The notes: a model not told the origin generated them from the sequence alone. 64,000 nt of DNA from Myxococcales bacterium (GCA_016212965.1 JACRDA010000053.1:1-64000); one strand, 5' to 3'; shown: positions 42,023 through 51,962, counted from the stretch's first letter. A program made the numbers and translations.

Positions 42023-44176
42023 GTGGGCAAGGCCAAGACCACGACCAAGCCGGCGCCGGCGGCCCGCACGGCGCCGCGGCAGCCGTCCGAGCCACCGCGC
42101 TACTTCAACCGCGAGCTCTCGTGGCTCAAGTTCAACGAGCGCGTGCTCGGCGAGGCGCTCGACGAGCGCACCCCGCTGCTCGAGCGGGTGCGCTTCCTGT
42201 CGATCTTCGGCAGCAACCTCGACGAGTTCTTCATGATCCGCGTCTCGGGCCTGAAGCGCCAGCTCGAGGGCGGCGCGCGCGAGGCGCCGCCGGACGGCAT
42301 GACGCCGGCCGAGCAGATCGCGGCGATCCGCGAGCAACTCTTGCCGCCGTTGCGTGCCAGCCACGAGTGCTGGCGCGCGCGCCTCTTGCCGCAGCTGCGC
42401 ACGGCCGGCATCCGGGTCCTGCGCTACGAAGAGCTCAAGCGCAAGCAGCGCAAGCTCCTGCGCCAGTACTTCGAGCACGAGATCTTCCCGGTCCTGACGC
42501 CGCTCGCCTTCGACCCGGGCCACCCCTTCCCGCACATCTCGAACCTCAGCCTGAACCTCGCGGTCGCGGTGCGAACGCGCTCCGAGGGCGAGCGCTTCGC
42601 GCGCCTCAAGGTGCCGCCGAGCTTCCCGCGCCTCTTGCGCATCCCGGACGAGGAGCGGGCCGAGAAGATCGAGCGGCTCGGCCTCGAGGACATCGCCGCC
42701 CCGAACTTCGTGTGGCTCGAGGAGGTCATCGCCGCGAACCTCGACCGGCTGTTCGAGGGGGTCGAGGTGGTGTGCGCCTACCCGTTCCGCGTCACGCGCG
42801 ACGCGGACATCGAGATCGAGGAGGACGAGGCCGGTGATCTGCTCATCGCGATGAGCGAGATCGTCGGGCAACGGCAGTTCGGCACCGCCGTGCGCCTCGA
42901 GATCGACGCCGAGATGCCCGAGCGTATCCAGGAGATCCTGATCCAGAACCTGCGCCTCGCGCCCTACCAGGTCTACCGCATGCCGAGCCCCATCGGCATC
43001 GCGGACGTGGCGCAGCTCGCGTCGCTCGACCGCGCCGAGCTCAAGTACCCGCCCTACACGCCGATCGTGCCCCCCATCCTCGCCGGCGACGAGAGCACCT
43101 TCTCGGTGCTGCGCCGCCGCAACGTCGTGCTGTTCCACCCCTTCGACAGCTTCAACCCGGTCGTGAGCTTCATCCGCGACGCGGCCGACGACCCCGACGT
43201 GCTCGCCATCAAGCAGACGCTCTACCGCGTGGGGCCGAACTCGCCGGTGGTCGAGGCGCTGCTCAGGGCGCGCGAGAACGACAAGCAGGTCTCGGTGCTC
43301 GTCGAGTTGAAGGCGCGCTTCGACGAGGCCAACAACATCGGCTGGGCGCGCGCCCTCGAGCGCGCCGGCGTGCACGTGGTCTACGGCGTGATGGGCCTCA
43401 AGACCCACGCCAAGATGAGCCTCGTCGTGCGGCGCGAGCGCGACGGCATCCGGCGCTACGTGCACCTCGCGACGGGCAACTACAACCCCATCACGGCGCG
43501 CGTCTACACCGACCTCGGCTACTTCACGGCGGACCCGGAGATCGCCGAGGACGTGTCCGATCTCTTCAACGCCCTGACGGGCGTGTCGCAGCGCGACTCC
43601 TACCGCAAGCTCCTCGTCGCCCCGACGCAGATGCGCCGCATGTTGCTCGCCCGCATCGCCCGCGAGGTCGACCAGCAGAAGGCGACCGGCGACGGCTACC
43701 TCGCCTTCAAGCTCAACGCGCTCACCGACCGCGAGTGCATCCGGGCGCTCTACGAGGCCTCGTGCGCCGGCGTGCGCGTCGATCTCCAGATCCGCGGCAT
43801 CTGCTGCCTGAAGCCGGGCGTACCCGGCATGTCGGAGCACATCACGGTCACGTCCATCGTCGGCCGCTTCCTCGAGCACGCCCGGCTGTTCTACTTCCGC
43901 AACGGCGGGCGCGACGAGCTGCTCGCCGGCAGCGCCGACCTCATGCCGCGCAACCTCGATCACCGCTTCGAGGTGCTGTTCCCGATCGAGGATCCGAAGC
44001 TCCTGGCAGCGGTGCGCGACGAGATCCTCATGCTCGAGCTGCGCGACAACCAGAAGAGCCACCGGCTCAAGCCCGACGGCGCCTACGAGCGCGTGGCCCC
44101 GAAGGCCGGGCAACCGCCGGTCGACTCGCAGGCCCACTTCCTGGCGCACGGCGGACGCTGGCGCCACCAGGCCTGA
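42023..44176 (+). CDS. ppk1: polyphosphate kinase 1
   Basis: 717 residues from GTG 42023; the basic Ala/Pro tail before PRYFNRELSWLKFNERVL is short. PPK1 makes inorganic polyphosphate from ATP and is membrane-associated in many bacteria. The autophosphorylated histidine lies in GLKTHAKMSL (H462, equivalent to E. coli H435) and the second essential histidine in FLEHARLFYF (H619, equivalent to H592). The N-terminal domain blocks RVRFLSIFGSNLDEFFMIRV and FHPFDSF also match. Its stop is 13 bases before the protoporphyrinogen oxidase gene, so they are probably co-transcribed. Confidence 0.97.
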   Translation: MGKAKTTTKPAPAARTAPRQPSEPPRYFNRELSWLKFNERVLGEALDERTPLLERVRFLSIFGSNLDEFFMIRVSGLKRQLEGGAREAPPDGMTPAEQIAAIREQLLPPLRASHECWRARLLPQLRTAGIRVLRYEELKRKQRKLLRQYFEHEIFPVLTPLAFDPGHPFPHISNLSLNLAVAVRTRSEGERFARLKVPPSFPRLLRIPDEERAEKIERLGLEDIAAPNFVWLEEVIAANLDRLFEGVEVVCAYPFRVTRDADIEIEEDEAGDLLIAMSEIVGQRQFGTAVRLEIDAEMPERIQEILIQNLRLAPYQVYRMPSPIGIADVAQLASLDRAELKYPPYTPIVPPILAGDESTFSVLRRRNVVLFHPFDSFNPVVSFIRDAADDPDVLAIKQTLYRVGPNSPVVEALLRARENDKQVSVLVELKARFDEANNIGWARALERAGVHVVYGVMGLKTHAKMSLVVRRERDGIRRYVHLATGNYNPITARVYTDLGYFTADPEIAEDVSDLFNALTGVSQRDSYRKLLVAPTQMRRMLLARIAREVDQQKATGDGYLAFKLNALTDRECIRALYEASCAGVRVDLQIRGICCLKPGVPGMSEHITVTSIVGRFLEHARLFYFRNGGRDELLAGSADLMPRNLDHRFEVLFPIEDPKLLAAVRDEILMLELRDNQKSHRLKPDGAYERVAPKAGQPPVDSQAHFLAHGGRWRHQA

Positions 44177-44189
44177 GGGTGCTCCCGGC

Positions 44190-45689
44190 ATGACCTTCAA
44201 GCTGGCCGTCGTCGGGGGTGGCGTGAGCGGACTCGCGGCCGCGCACCGCGCGCTCGAGCTCGGGCGCGCCGCCGGGCGCCCCTGCGCGATCTCGCTCTTC
44301 GAGGCACGCGCCCGGCTCGGCGGGGCGGTCGGCACCGAGCGCCGCGACGGCTACCTCGTCGAAATGGGCGCCGACATGTTCGTCACCGACAAGCCGTGGG
44401 CGCTGTCGCTGTGCGAGCGCCTCGGCCTCGGCGGGCGCCTGGTCGGCGCGAACGCCGCCTACCGGCGCTCGCTCGTGCTCCGCGCCGGCCAGCCGCTGCC
44501 CGTGCCGGCGGGCTTCATGCTCATGGCGCCGGCGCGGCTCGGGAGCGTGCTCGCCTCGCCCATCCTGAGCCTGCGCGGCAAGCTGCGGCTCTTGTGCGAG
44601 CCCTTCGTGCCGGCCCGCCACGACGACGTCGACGAGAGCCTCGCGGCCTTCGCGCGGCGCCGGCTCGGGCCCGAGGCGCTCGCGCGCCTGGTCGAGCCGC
44701 TCGTCGCGGGCATCTACACCGGCGACCCGGAGCACCTGAGCCTGCGCGCCACCTTGCCGCGCTTCCTCGCGATGGAGCGCGAGCACGGCAGCCTGTGGCG
44801 GGGCCAGCGACGGGAGCTCGGGCGCGGCCGCGCCGAGGAGGGCGCGAGCGGCGCGCGCTACGGCCTCTTCGTGTCCTTTCCCAACGGCATGGCGGAGCTG
44901 CTCGACGCGCTCGAGGCCAAGCTGCGCCAGGCCGGCGTGGCGCTCGAGCTCGGCGCGAGCGTGCTCGCGCTCGAGCGCACGGCCGCGGGCCTCGCGCTCA
45001 CGCGGCGGCGGCCGGCGCGCCCCCGGCCCGAGCGCGCCGCGTGGACCGAGCCCCCGCCGAGCGACGGCGAGACGGTGCGCGAGCTCTTCGACGCCGTCGT
45101 CGTCGCCCTGCCCGCGCCGCGCAGCGCCGCGCTGCTGGCGACGGCGAGCCCGGCGCTCGCCGCAGCGCTCGCGTCGATCGAGCATGCCTCGAGCGCCATC
45201 GTGGTGTCGGGCCACCGCCTCGCCGACGTGCGCCACCCGCTCGACGCCTTCGGGCTCGTCGTGCCGGCGGCCGAGGGACGGCAGATCTTCTCGGTGTCGT
45301 TCGCGAGCCGCAAGTTCCCGGGCCGCGCGCCCGAGGGGCACGTGCTCCTGCGCTCCTTCGTCGGCGGCATGCGCCACGGCGAGCTCTTGCGGCGCTCGGA
45401 CGAAGCCCTCTGCGCGCTCGTGCGGCGCGAGCTCGCCGCGCTGCTCGGCGTCGGAGGCCGACCCGACTTCGAGCTCGTCGCGCGCCACGAGCGCGCGATG
45501 CCGCAATACGACGTTGGTCACCTCGGGCGCGTGGCGGCGATCGAGGGCTTGCTCGCGGCCGAGCCCGCCCTCGCCGTCGCGACCAACGCCCTCCGCGGTG
45601 TGGGCGTGCCGGACTGCGTGCACGCCGGCGAGCTCGCCGCCGAGCACGTCTGGGCCCGCGCCGCGGCGCGGTGGGAGCACGGCACGTGA
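44190..45689 (+). CDS. hemG: protoporphyrinogen oxidase (HemY/HemG type)
   Basis: 499 residues. The N-terminal FAD-binding motif VVGGGVSGLAAAHRA, EARARLGGAVGTERRDGYLVE then MGADMF is typical of oxygen-dependent, FAD-containing protoporphyrinogen IX oxidase, known as hemG in Myxococcus and hemY in Bacillus. The middle segment LVEPLVAGIYTGDPEHLSLR and the C-terminal NALRGVGVPDCVHAGELAAE also fit. The enzyme supplies protoporphyrin IX for haem, relevant to a genome with many cytochromes. It overlaps the patatin gene start (GTGA). Confidence 0.92.
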   Translation: MTFKLAVVGGGVSGLAAAHRALELGRAAGRPCAISLFEARARLGGAVGTERRDGYLVEMGADMFVTDKPWALSLCERLGLGGRLVGANAAYRRSLVLRAGQPLPVPAGFMLMAPARLGSVLASPILSLRGKLRLLCEPFVPARHDDVDESLAAFARRRLGPEALARLVEPLVAGIYTGDPEHLSLRATLPRFLAMEREHGSLWRGQRRELGRGRAEEGASGARYGLFVSFPNGMAELLDALEAKLRQAGVALELGASVLALERTAAGLALTRRRPARPRPERAAWTEPPPSDGETVRELFDAVVVALPAPRSAALLATASPALAAALASIEHASSAIVVSGHRLADVRHPLDAFGLVVPAAEGRQIFSVSFASRKFPGRAPEGHVLLRSFVGGMRHGELLRRSDEALCALVRRELAALLGVGGRPDFELVARHERAMPQYDVGHLGRVAAIEGLLAAEPALAVATNALRGVGVPDCVHAGELAAEHVWARAAARWEHGT

Positions 45690-46975
45690 ACGACGGCGAC
45701 GAGGCCCTGCCCGCGACGGCGCCCGACGAGGGTGCGCCTCGGCCCGGCGCCGAGCGTTCCGCGCGACCGCGCGTCGGCCTCGTGCTCGCGGGCGGCGCGG
45801 CGCGCGGCGCCTACGAGGTGGGGGTGCTCGAGCACATCGTCGAGGAGGTGTCGCGCGACCTCGGCTACGACGTGCCCCTCGACGTGCTCTGCGGCACCTC
45901 GGTCGGCGCGGTCAACGTCGCGACCCTGGCGGCCTTCGCCGACGAGCCGCGGAGTCGCGTCGCGCGCCTGTCCGGGGTGTGGAAGAACCTGCGCATCGAC
46001 GAGATGCTGCGCCCCCGACACCGCGGCGTGTACGCGGTCGGCCGGGCGCTCTTCGGCCGCACACCCCTCGGCATGGCCGGCGCCCTGTTCGAGTCCGGGC
46101 CGCTCGCCGAGCTGCTCGAGCGGAACGTGCCCTTCGCTCGCATCGACGAGCACCTGCGCGCGGGCCGCGTGCAGGCGGTCGCTCTCTCCGCGACCCAGAT
46201 CGCCACGGGCCGCACGGTCGTGTTCGTGCAGCGCCGGCACGCGTCCCCCGAGCCGTGGGAGCCGACCTCCGCCGTGGTGCCGCAGGTCGTGCGCCTGCGC
46301 CCCGTCCACGCACTCGCCTCGGCCGCGCTGCCGATGCTCTTTCCCGCCGTCGCGATCGACGGGCACTACTACTGCGACGGCGGCCTGCGCCAGAACATCC
46401 CCCTGTCGCCGGCGCGCCGCCTCGGCGCCGCGGGCGTCATCGTCGTGAACCCGCGCTACCGCCCGGCGCGTGGCGGCGCGGCGCGCGGCGCCGCCGAGCT
46501 CGTGGAGCAGGCGCCGAGCGCGCTCTTCATGTTCGGCAAGGCGCTGAACGCGCTCTTGCTCGACCGCATCGACAACGACCTCGACCGGCTCGAGAAGATC
46601 AACGACATCCTCGAGGCCGGCACGCGCCGCTACGGCCCGGACTTCACGCGCGAGCTCAACGTCGCGCTCGGGCGCCCGCCCGAGGACGGCCTGCGGCAGC
46701 TCCACACGGTGCACATCCGCTGCTCGGCCAACGTGGGCGAGCTCGGCGCCGACCACGTCCGGGCGCCCGGCTTCCACGTGGGCGGCGTCCTCGGACGCAT
46801 CATGCGGCAGCTCGCCGAGGCCGAGGCCACGCGCGAGGCCGACCTTCTGTCGTACCTGCTCTTCGACGGCGAGTTCGCGAAGAAGCTCATCGAGCTCGGC
46901 CGCAGCGACGCCCGGAGCCACCACGACGAGCTCTGCGCGCTCTTCGAGCGGCTGCGCACCGACCGCCCCGGTTGA
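45686..46975 (+). CDS. patatin-like phospholipase
   Basis: 429 residues from GTG 45686. A Ser-Asp dyad hydrolase: oxyanion loop GGAARGAYEVG, nucleophile S72 in GTSVG, and catalytic D231 in YYCDGGLRQN. The ~26-residue tail before the domain is acidic and no signal peptide is present, so it is cytoplasmic or peripheral. Substrates would be membrane phospholipids or acylglycerols. Coupling with the protoporphyrinogen oxidase gene (4-base overlap) places it in the ppk1 operon, though a functional link is unclear. The final ~170 residues, after the dyad, are helical and not part of the minimal patatin fold. Confidence 0.9.
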   Translation: MNDGDEALPATAPDEGAPRPGAERSARPRVGLVLAGGAARGAYEVGVLEHIVEEVSRDLGYDVPLDVLCGTSVGAVNVATLAAFADEPRSRVARLSGVWKNLRIDEMLRPRHRGVYAVGRALFGRTPLGMAGALFESGPLAELLERNVPFARIDEHLRAGRVQAVALSATQIATGRTVVFVQRRHASPEPWEPTSAVVPQVVRLRPVHALASAALPMLFPAVAIDGHYYCDGGLRQNIPLSPARRLGAAGVIVVNPRYRPARGGAARGAAELVEQAPSALFMFGKALNALLLDRIDNDLDRLEKINDILEAGTRRYGPDFTRELNVALGRPPEDGLRQLHTVHIRCSANVGELGADHVRAPGFHVGGVLGRIMRQLAEAEATREADLLSYLLFDGEFAKKLIELGRSDARSHHDELCALFERLRTDRPG

Positions 46976-46994
46976 AGGCCCCCGCGGGCGCGCG

Positions 46995-48422
46995 CTAGCT
47001 CGGCACCCGCTCGAGCACGGCGACGCCCCAGGCCGGCAGCTCCACCGGCAGGCCGCGCGCCGGATCCACGAGCGCCGCGCCGTCGTGCACGGCGACCGCG
47101 CCCGTGAGCCGGTCGCGGACCGCGACGCGCCGCCCCGCGAGCCCGGGCAGATCGAGCGCCACCCTGCCGCCCACGGCCTCCGGGCCGAAGGCGACGACGA
47201 CGACGACCGCGCCCTCGGGGTGGTCCCAGCGGTGCGCAAGGAGCGAGTCCGGTCCCGCGGGCGCGAGGGTCGCGAAGCGCCCGGTGCGCAGGGCCGGAAG
47301 GCGCAGCACCTCGAGCAGCTGCGCGTAGAAGGCGCGGCGCGCGGCGTCGACGGGCTCGACCTTGCGCCGCGCGAGGTGGACCGAAGAGCGCACGCGCCGC
47401 CCGTCGAGCTCGCCGTCGTGCAGGAACCGGAGCCCCGGCACCGTGAACGCGAGCACGGCCGCAGCGCGCTGGCGCTCGAAGTCGAGCAAGGAAGCGATGC
47501 GCGGCTCGTCGTGGTTCTCGAGGAAGCGCACGCTGCGCCGCTGGTAGTCGGCGCTGGCGGCGAGGTGTCCTCGCACCTCGGCGGGCGCGTGCAGGAGTCG
47601 GTCGTAGAGGCGCTTGTCGTAGGTGTAGTCGAAGCCTAGGAGCTGAAGGCGCCACTCGAGGTCCCAGTACGCCTCGGCGATGAAGAGGAAATCCGGGTGG
47701 CGGGCGCGGACGGCGTCGAGGGCGCGCGCCCAGAGCTCGCCCCCGGCCGCGGCGCCGGGCTCGAGCTCCGGCAGCGCTGCCCAGGTGCGCGCGAACACGT
47801 CCGCGAGCACGAGCATGGCCATGTCGCAGCGCGCCCCGTCCGCGCGCGCCGCGACCGCGCACAAGGCCTCGACGAGCGCGGCCTGCGTGGCCTCGCGCCG
47901 CAGGTCGAGCTGGGCCGTGTCGGTCCACGGCGGGAAGAAGGGGTCGCGCCCGCAAGCGACGGCGCCCGAGGCGTCGCGCACGTAGAGCTCGGGGCGCTCC
48001 CGCACCCAGTCGTGGTCGCGCGCCGTATGGTTCGGCACGAAATCGAGCACGAGGCCGATGCCGCGCTGCGCGAGCCGCCCGCGCAGCGACGCGAGCGCGG
48101 CGTCGCCGCCGAGCGAGGGCTCGACCGCGTAGCGGGCGACGGCAAAGGGCGAGCCCACGACGTCCGCCTCGCTCCAGCCGGGCAGCATCTCGTCGTAGCC
48201 GCGCCGGAGCTCGGGCAGGCTGCGCGAGATGGGCGGTCCCTCGCGCCCCAGCGTCCACACGCCGAGCAAGTAGAGCCAGTCGAAGCCACGCGCCGCCAGG
48301 GCATCGAGCTCCGCGTCGGGCACCTCCGCCAGCGTCAGGCGTCGTCCGGCCGCGCGCGACAGCTCGTCGAGCCAGATGCGCGCGAAGATCTGGTAGAGCG
48401 TGCCGTGCTCGGGGCGTGCCAT
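46995..48422 (-). CDS. GH13 alpha-amylase family enzyme
   Basis: 475 residues from ATG 48422. GH13 regions: I DFVPNHT (127-133), II GARCDMAML with nucleophile D200, III FIAEAYWD with acid/base E250, IV LENHDEPR with D305. The chain starts directly in the barrel (TLYQIFARIWL) and has a short C-terminal beta domain (RVALDLPGLAGRRVAVRDRL). It has no signal peptide, so it acts in the cytoplasm, perhaps on glycogen or trehalose-related glucans; sequence alone does not settle hydrolase versus transferase. It is convergent with the patatin gene and divergent from the phosphatase lipoprotein. Confidence 0.9.
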   Translation of the reverse strand: MARPEHGTLYQIFARIWLDELSRAAGRRLTLAEVPDAELDALAARGFDWLYLLGVWTLGREGPPISRSLPELRRGYDEMLPGWSEADVVGSPFAVARYAVEPSLGGDAALASLRGRLAQRGIGLVLDFVPNHTARDHDWVRERPELYVRDASGAVACGRDPFFPPWTDTAQLDLRREATQAALVEALCAVAARADGARCDMAMLVLADVFARTWAALPELEPGAAAGGELWARALDAVRARHPDFLFIAEAYWDLEWRLQLLGFDYTYDKRLYDRLLHAPAEVRGHLAASADYQRRSVRFLENHDEPRIASLLDFERQRAAAVLAFTVPGLRFLHDGELDGRRVRSSVHLARRKVEPVDAARRAFYAQLLEVLRLPALRTGRFATLAPAGPDSLLAHRWDHPEGAVVVVVAFGPEAVGGRVALDLPGLAGRRVAVRDRLTGAVAVHDGAALVDPARGLPVELPAWGVAVLERVPS

Positions 48423-48523
48423 CGCCGGGCAGCGTAGCGCGGGGCCCCGCCCGCCGTGAACGGCGCGGGCGCGAGGCCTCCCGCTTCCCGTCCCGCGTCC
48501 CTCGTGGCAAGCCTCTGCGCGTG

Positions 48524-49540
48524 ATGTCGACACGGGCCGGCGCCTCCGCGCGCAGCGTGAAGTACCGCGCCGGACGCGCCGTGGAGCGGGCGGTGCGGCT
48601 CGGCTCGCGCGCCGTCGCCGCGCTCGCGCTGCTCGGCGCCTGCACGCCCCTGCCTCCGCCGGCGCGCTACGCGGGCGAGCTGCCTCCGTACCGCGAGGGC
48701 GGGCGCTTCGCCGTGCTCGGCGACACCCAGCGAACGAGCGCGCTCGAGTTCTGGCGCGAGTCGAACGACCGCGAGCGCGCGCTCGTGATGCAGAGCCTCG
48801 CCGAGGCGCGGCCGGCGTTCCTCGTCGTGACCGGCGATCTCGTGTTCGACGGCTCGTCGCCGGGGCAGTGGGCGGACTTCGACGCCGCCGCCGCACCCGT
48901 CCGCGCGGCCGGCATCCCCGTCTTTCCGGCCTTCGGCAACCACGAGTACTGGGGCGGCGCCGCCGTCGAGCCGCTCTTGTTCACGCGCTTCCCGCACCTG
49001 TCGTGGCGCCACTGGTACGCGCTCGAGTACGGGCCGGTGCGCCTCGTCGTGCTCGACAGCAACGTGGACGAGCTGACGGCCCGGGGCTGGCAGCAACAGC
49101 TCGACTGGTACGCGGCGGCGCTCGCGCGCTTCGACGCGGACCCCGCCGTGCGCGGCGTCGTCGTGCTCCTGCACCACCCGCCCTACACGAACAGCACGGT
49201 CACGGGCGACGAGGAGCACGTCGCGCGCGCGCTCGTGCCGCCCTTCGTGCGCGCTCAGAAGACGCTCGCCATGGTGAGCGGACACGTCCACGCCTACGAG
49301 CACTTCCGGCGCGGGCCGAAGACCTTCCTCGTGAACGGCGGCGGGGGCGGGCCGCGCGTCACCCTCGCCACGGGAGACGCGCGGCGTCACCCGGACGATC
49401 GTTACGACGCGCCCTCCCCGCGCGACTTCGCGTACCTGCTCGCCGAGCCGAAGGCGGATGGCCTCGAGATCACCGTCATGGGCCTGCCGAAGGACGGGGA
49501 CACCTGGCGCAAGCTCGAGGTGTTCACGCTCGGCTGGTAG
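48524..49540 (+). CDS. metallophosphoesterase lipoprotein
   Basis: 338 residues from ATG 48524 (GTG 48521 is also possible). The signal peptide ends in LLGAC (about residue 39), a good lipobox. The calcineurin-like domain has AVLGDTQRT, VVTGDLVFDG, AFGNHEYW, LLHHPPYTNS and SGHVHAYEHF, the complete metal-binding set found in purple-acid-phosphatase-like and cyclic-nucleotide or phosphomonoesterase proteins. It should act in the periplasm or on the outer membrane as a phosphoester hydrolase of unknown substrate. Confidence 0.9.
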   Translation: MSTRAGASARSVKYRAGRAVERAVRLGSRAVAALALLGACTPLPPPARYAGELPPYREGGRFAVLGDTQRTSALEFWRESNDRERALVMQSLAEARPAFLVVTGDLVFDGSSPGQWADFDAAAAPVRAAGIPVFPAFGNHEYWGGAAVEPLLFTRFPHLSWRHWYALEYGPVRLVVLDSNVDELTARGWQQQLDWYAAALARFDADPAVRGVVVLLHHPPYTNSTVTGDEEHVARALVPPFVRAQKTLAMVSGHVHAYEHFRRGPKTFLVNGGGGGPRVTLATGDARRHPDDRYDAPSPRDFAYLLAEPKADGLEITVMGLPKDGDTWRKLEVFTLGW

Positions 49541-49561
49541 CTCGGGAGTGGGGGGGGCAGG

Positions 49562-49574
49562 GCGCCCTGGGCGC
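49562..49574. terminator. small hairpin between convergent genes
   Basis: GCGCC (49562-49566) and GGCGC (49570-49574) with a 3-base loop lie directly beside the stop codon of the 34-haem cytochrome gene and 21 bases after the phosphoesterase stop. No T-tract is present. It may terminate either transcript. Confidence 0.3.
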
Positions 49575-51962
49575 TCAGCGGAACAGGTGGCAGGCCTGGC
49601 AGCGCGGCGAGTTCGGCTGGTGGTCGTTCATGTCGTCGTGGCACGACAGACACGGCTTGCGCTCGATGTTGCTCGGCGCGTGGGTCTCGTGGCACTTGGT
49701 GCACTGCTTGTGCCCCTGCTGCTGGTGCGCGCCCGAGCTCGCGATCGCCTGGTGGCAGGTCTGGCAGGACGGCCTGCCCGCCTGGTGCTGGGTGTGACAG
49801 TTCTCGCAGCGCCGGTGCTTCTCGCTGCGGCGCGCGGCGGCGCCGGCGACCTGGCCCGTGTGGCACTTGTTGCAGCTCGTCCACCAGCCCTTCTGCCCGT
49901 TGGCAGTTGCGGTGGGCGCCGGTCGGGCCTCGGCCACGACGTGGCAGCTCTCGCAGCGGTGCTTGTTGCCGCCGAAGGTCGAGGCCTGGTTGATGTGACA
50001 GCTCTGGCACGCGGTCTCTTGGTTGAAGCGGTGCGGCTGGTGGCAGCTCGGACAGGCGCCGGAGCCGGCCTTCCCGGCCTCGGCGTGCGGGGAGCCGGCG
50101 GGCCAGCTCGCCGCCGCCGCGTGCGCCGTCGTGTGGCAGTTGCGGCAGATGGTCCGAGCGGCACCGGCGCGCTTGTGCGGCTGGTGACAGCCGTTGCAGG
50201 CCTTGTGGCCCTGCGCCGCGAGCGCCGCGCCGTCCACCTTCGTGTGGCAGCGCCCGCAGCTGTTCGGCTCCGGTTGCGGCGGCCCGTGCTGCTTGTGGCA
50301 GTCGAGGCAGTTGCCCGAGTGCGAGCCCGCCGAGGTCAAGGTCGAGTGGCAGCGGGCGCAGGCCTGCGACGGCGCGGTGATCTTGAACGTGTGCGGCTGG
50401 TGGCAGCTGCCGCAGTTCTGGTGCCGCGCGGGGGTGCCCGCCGTCATGGCGAGCGAGGACTGCTTCTGGTGGCACGACTGGCAGCGCGTCGGCGGCGGCA
50501 CTGGGCTACCATGCGGCTGGTGGCAGCCCACGCAGCCGAGCTGCCCGTGGCGCGGCACGGCCGTGCCGACCTCGTGCTGCACGTTCGTGTGACAGCGCGC
50601 GCACGAACTCGCGGCGCCACTCTTGTCGGCGTGCGGGTCGTGACAGCCCTTGCACTCGCGGTGGCCGGCGGGTGCCGAGCTCACGTGGAACTTCTTTTCC
50701 TCGTGGCAGCCGGCGCACACCTGCGCGCCCGGCAGGGGCGCGTGCGGCTCGTGGCAGGAGGAGCAGTCGGTGTGCTTCTCCGGGCCGAGCTTCATCACCT
50801 TGGCGGCGACCTCGTCGTGGCACTTCACGCAGCCGGCTCGCTCGGCAGCCCACGTGTGCGGCTGATGGCACGACGCGCAGTTGTCGTGCCGCAGGGCGGT
50901 CGAGGACTCACCCCGCGCCTCGCTCTGGTCCGGGTGGCAATTCTTGCAGGCCGCGATGGCGAGCTTCTGCGGTGCGTGCGCCGCGTGGCAGCCCTCGCAG
51001 TTGCGGTGCGCCGCCACGTCGCTCGGCGGTTTGCTGTCGGCCTTGAAGCGCGCCGCGACCACGCTGCCCGGGTCGGGCATCTTCACCTCGTGGCAGCGCG
51101 AGCAGGCGTGGCCCGCGTCCGTGCCGCTGCCCGGGTGCGGGCTGTGACAGTCACCGCACGCGACCTCGCCGTGCAGGATGCCCTCGGCCACGACCACGGC
51201 CGCGTCCGTGTCGGGCCGTGGCTCGCCGCCCGAGGCCACGGGCGGTGTGCCGTGGCAGCGGGCGCAGACCGTGACCACGTTCGCGCGCGGCGTGCCGCTG
51301 GAGCCGTCGGCCTCGGGTGCGCGCCGCGCGGTGAAGCCGTGGCAGCTCGTGCAGTCCGGCTCGTCCTTCGCAAGCGGCGTGGCGTGCACGCTCGCCTCGT
51401 CGTGGCAACCCTTGCACCTCGCGCCGGCTGGCGTGCCCGCGTGCTCGCTGCCCCGGTGACAGGACACACAGTCGGTCTCGCCGGGCGTGCGCGGCCCGTG
51501 GGCGCGATGCCCCTCGGCGACGCTCGCGGACGCCCAGAGCGCGGCGGCCCTCCGGCCGATGTCGCCGTACGCCACCGCGCGCTTGGCCTCGGCCGGCTCG
51601 AGGCGCGTGACGCTCGCAGCGAGCGCGCGGGCGTGACAGCTCTCGCACGGCTCGGAGCGCAGCGCCGCGTGCTTGGGCGGTGTCTTGCTGCCGAAGACTT
51701 CGCCCCACACCAGGCGCGCCGCGACCGTGGCGCCCGGCTTGTCGTGGCACGAGACGCACGCGAGCTCCGCGTGGGCGTGCTCCTTGGCGTCCGCGTGACA
51801 GCTGTTGGTGCAACCCGCGTTGCTGCTCGCGCGCAGCTCGACGAGCTGCGCCGCGCCGACCACGAGGCCGAGGAGCACGACGGCGAGAAGGGCGACGCGC
51901 CCCGCCGGGCCCGGCGCGCGCCACGCGCGCCGCAACAACCCCTCGGGCGCGGCAGCCGTCAT
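49575..51962 (-). CDS. 34-haem cytochrome c, membrane-anchored
   Basis: 795 residues. One N-terminal transmembrane segment (about 22-40, VALLAVVLLGLVVGAAQL) anchors a periplasmic chain with 33 CxxCH motifs and one CxxxCH (CTNSCH at 51-56), 34 possible c-type haems. The spacing becomes very regular towards the C-terminus (one or two haems every ~20-30 residues, often in CxxCHQPH form), as in decahaem or NrfH/NapC-linked cytochromes. Such density suggests a haem wire. It is the last gene of an operon with a 9-haem cytochrome, cytochrome b, Rieske and OB-fold proteins, overlapping the preceding gene by 4 bases. Confidence 0.92.
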   Translation of the reverse strand: MTAAAPEGLLRRAWRAPGPAGRVALLAVVLLGLVVGAAQLVELRASSNAGCTNSCHADAKEHAHAELACVSCHDKPGATVAARLVWGEVFGSKTPPKHAALRSEPCESCHARALAASVTRLEPAEAKRAVAYGDIGRRAAALWASASVAEGHRAHGPRTPGETDCVSCHRGSEHAGTPAGARCKGCHDEASVHATPLAKDEPDCTSCHGFTARRAPEADGSSGTPRANVVTVCARCHGTPPVASGGEPRPDTDAAVVVAEGILHGEVACGDCHSPHPGSGTDAGHACSRCHEVKMPDPGSVVAARFKADSKPPSDVAAHRNCEGCHAAHAPQKLAIAACKNCHPDQSEARGESSTALRHDNCASCHQPHTWAAERAGCVKCHDEVAAKVMKLGPEKHTDCSSCHEPHAPLPGAQVCAGCHEEKKFHVSSAPAGHRECKGCHDPHADKSGAASSCARCHTNVQHEVGTAVPRHGQLGCVGCHQPHGSPVPPPTRCQSCHQKQSSLAMTAGTPARHQNCGSCHQPHTFKITAPSQACARCHSTLTSAGSHSGNCLDCHKQHGPPQPEPNSCGRCHTKVDGAALAAQGHKACNGCHQPHKRAGAARTICRNCHTTAHAAAASWPAGSPHAEAGKAGSGACPSCHQPHRFNQETACQSCHINQASTFGGNKHRCESCHVVAEARPAPTATANGQKGWWTSCNKCHTGQVAGAAARRSEKHRRCENCHTQHQAGRPSCQTCHQAIASSGAHQQQGHKQCTKCHETHAPSNIERKPCLSCHDDMNDHQPNSPRCQACHLFR

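Noticed and set aside
48439-48450. Perfect 12-bp palindrome GCGGGGCCCCGC between divergent genes
   Set aside because: All-GC and without a loop; expected by chance in DNA of this composition and lacking a related second site.
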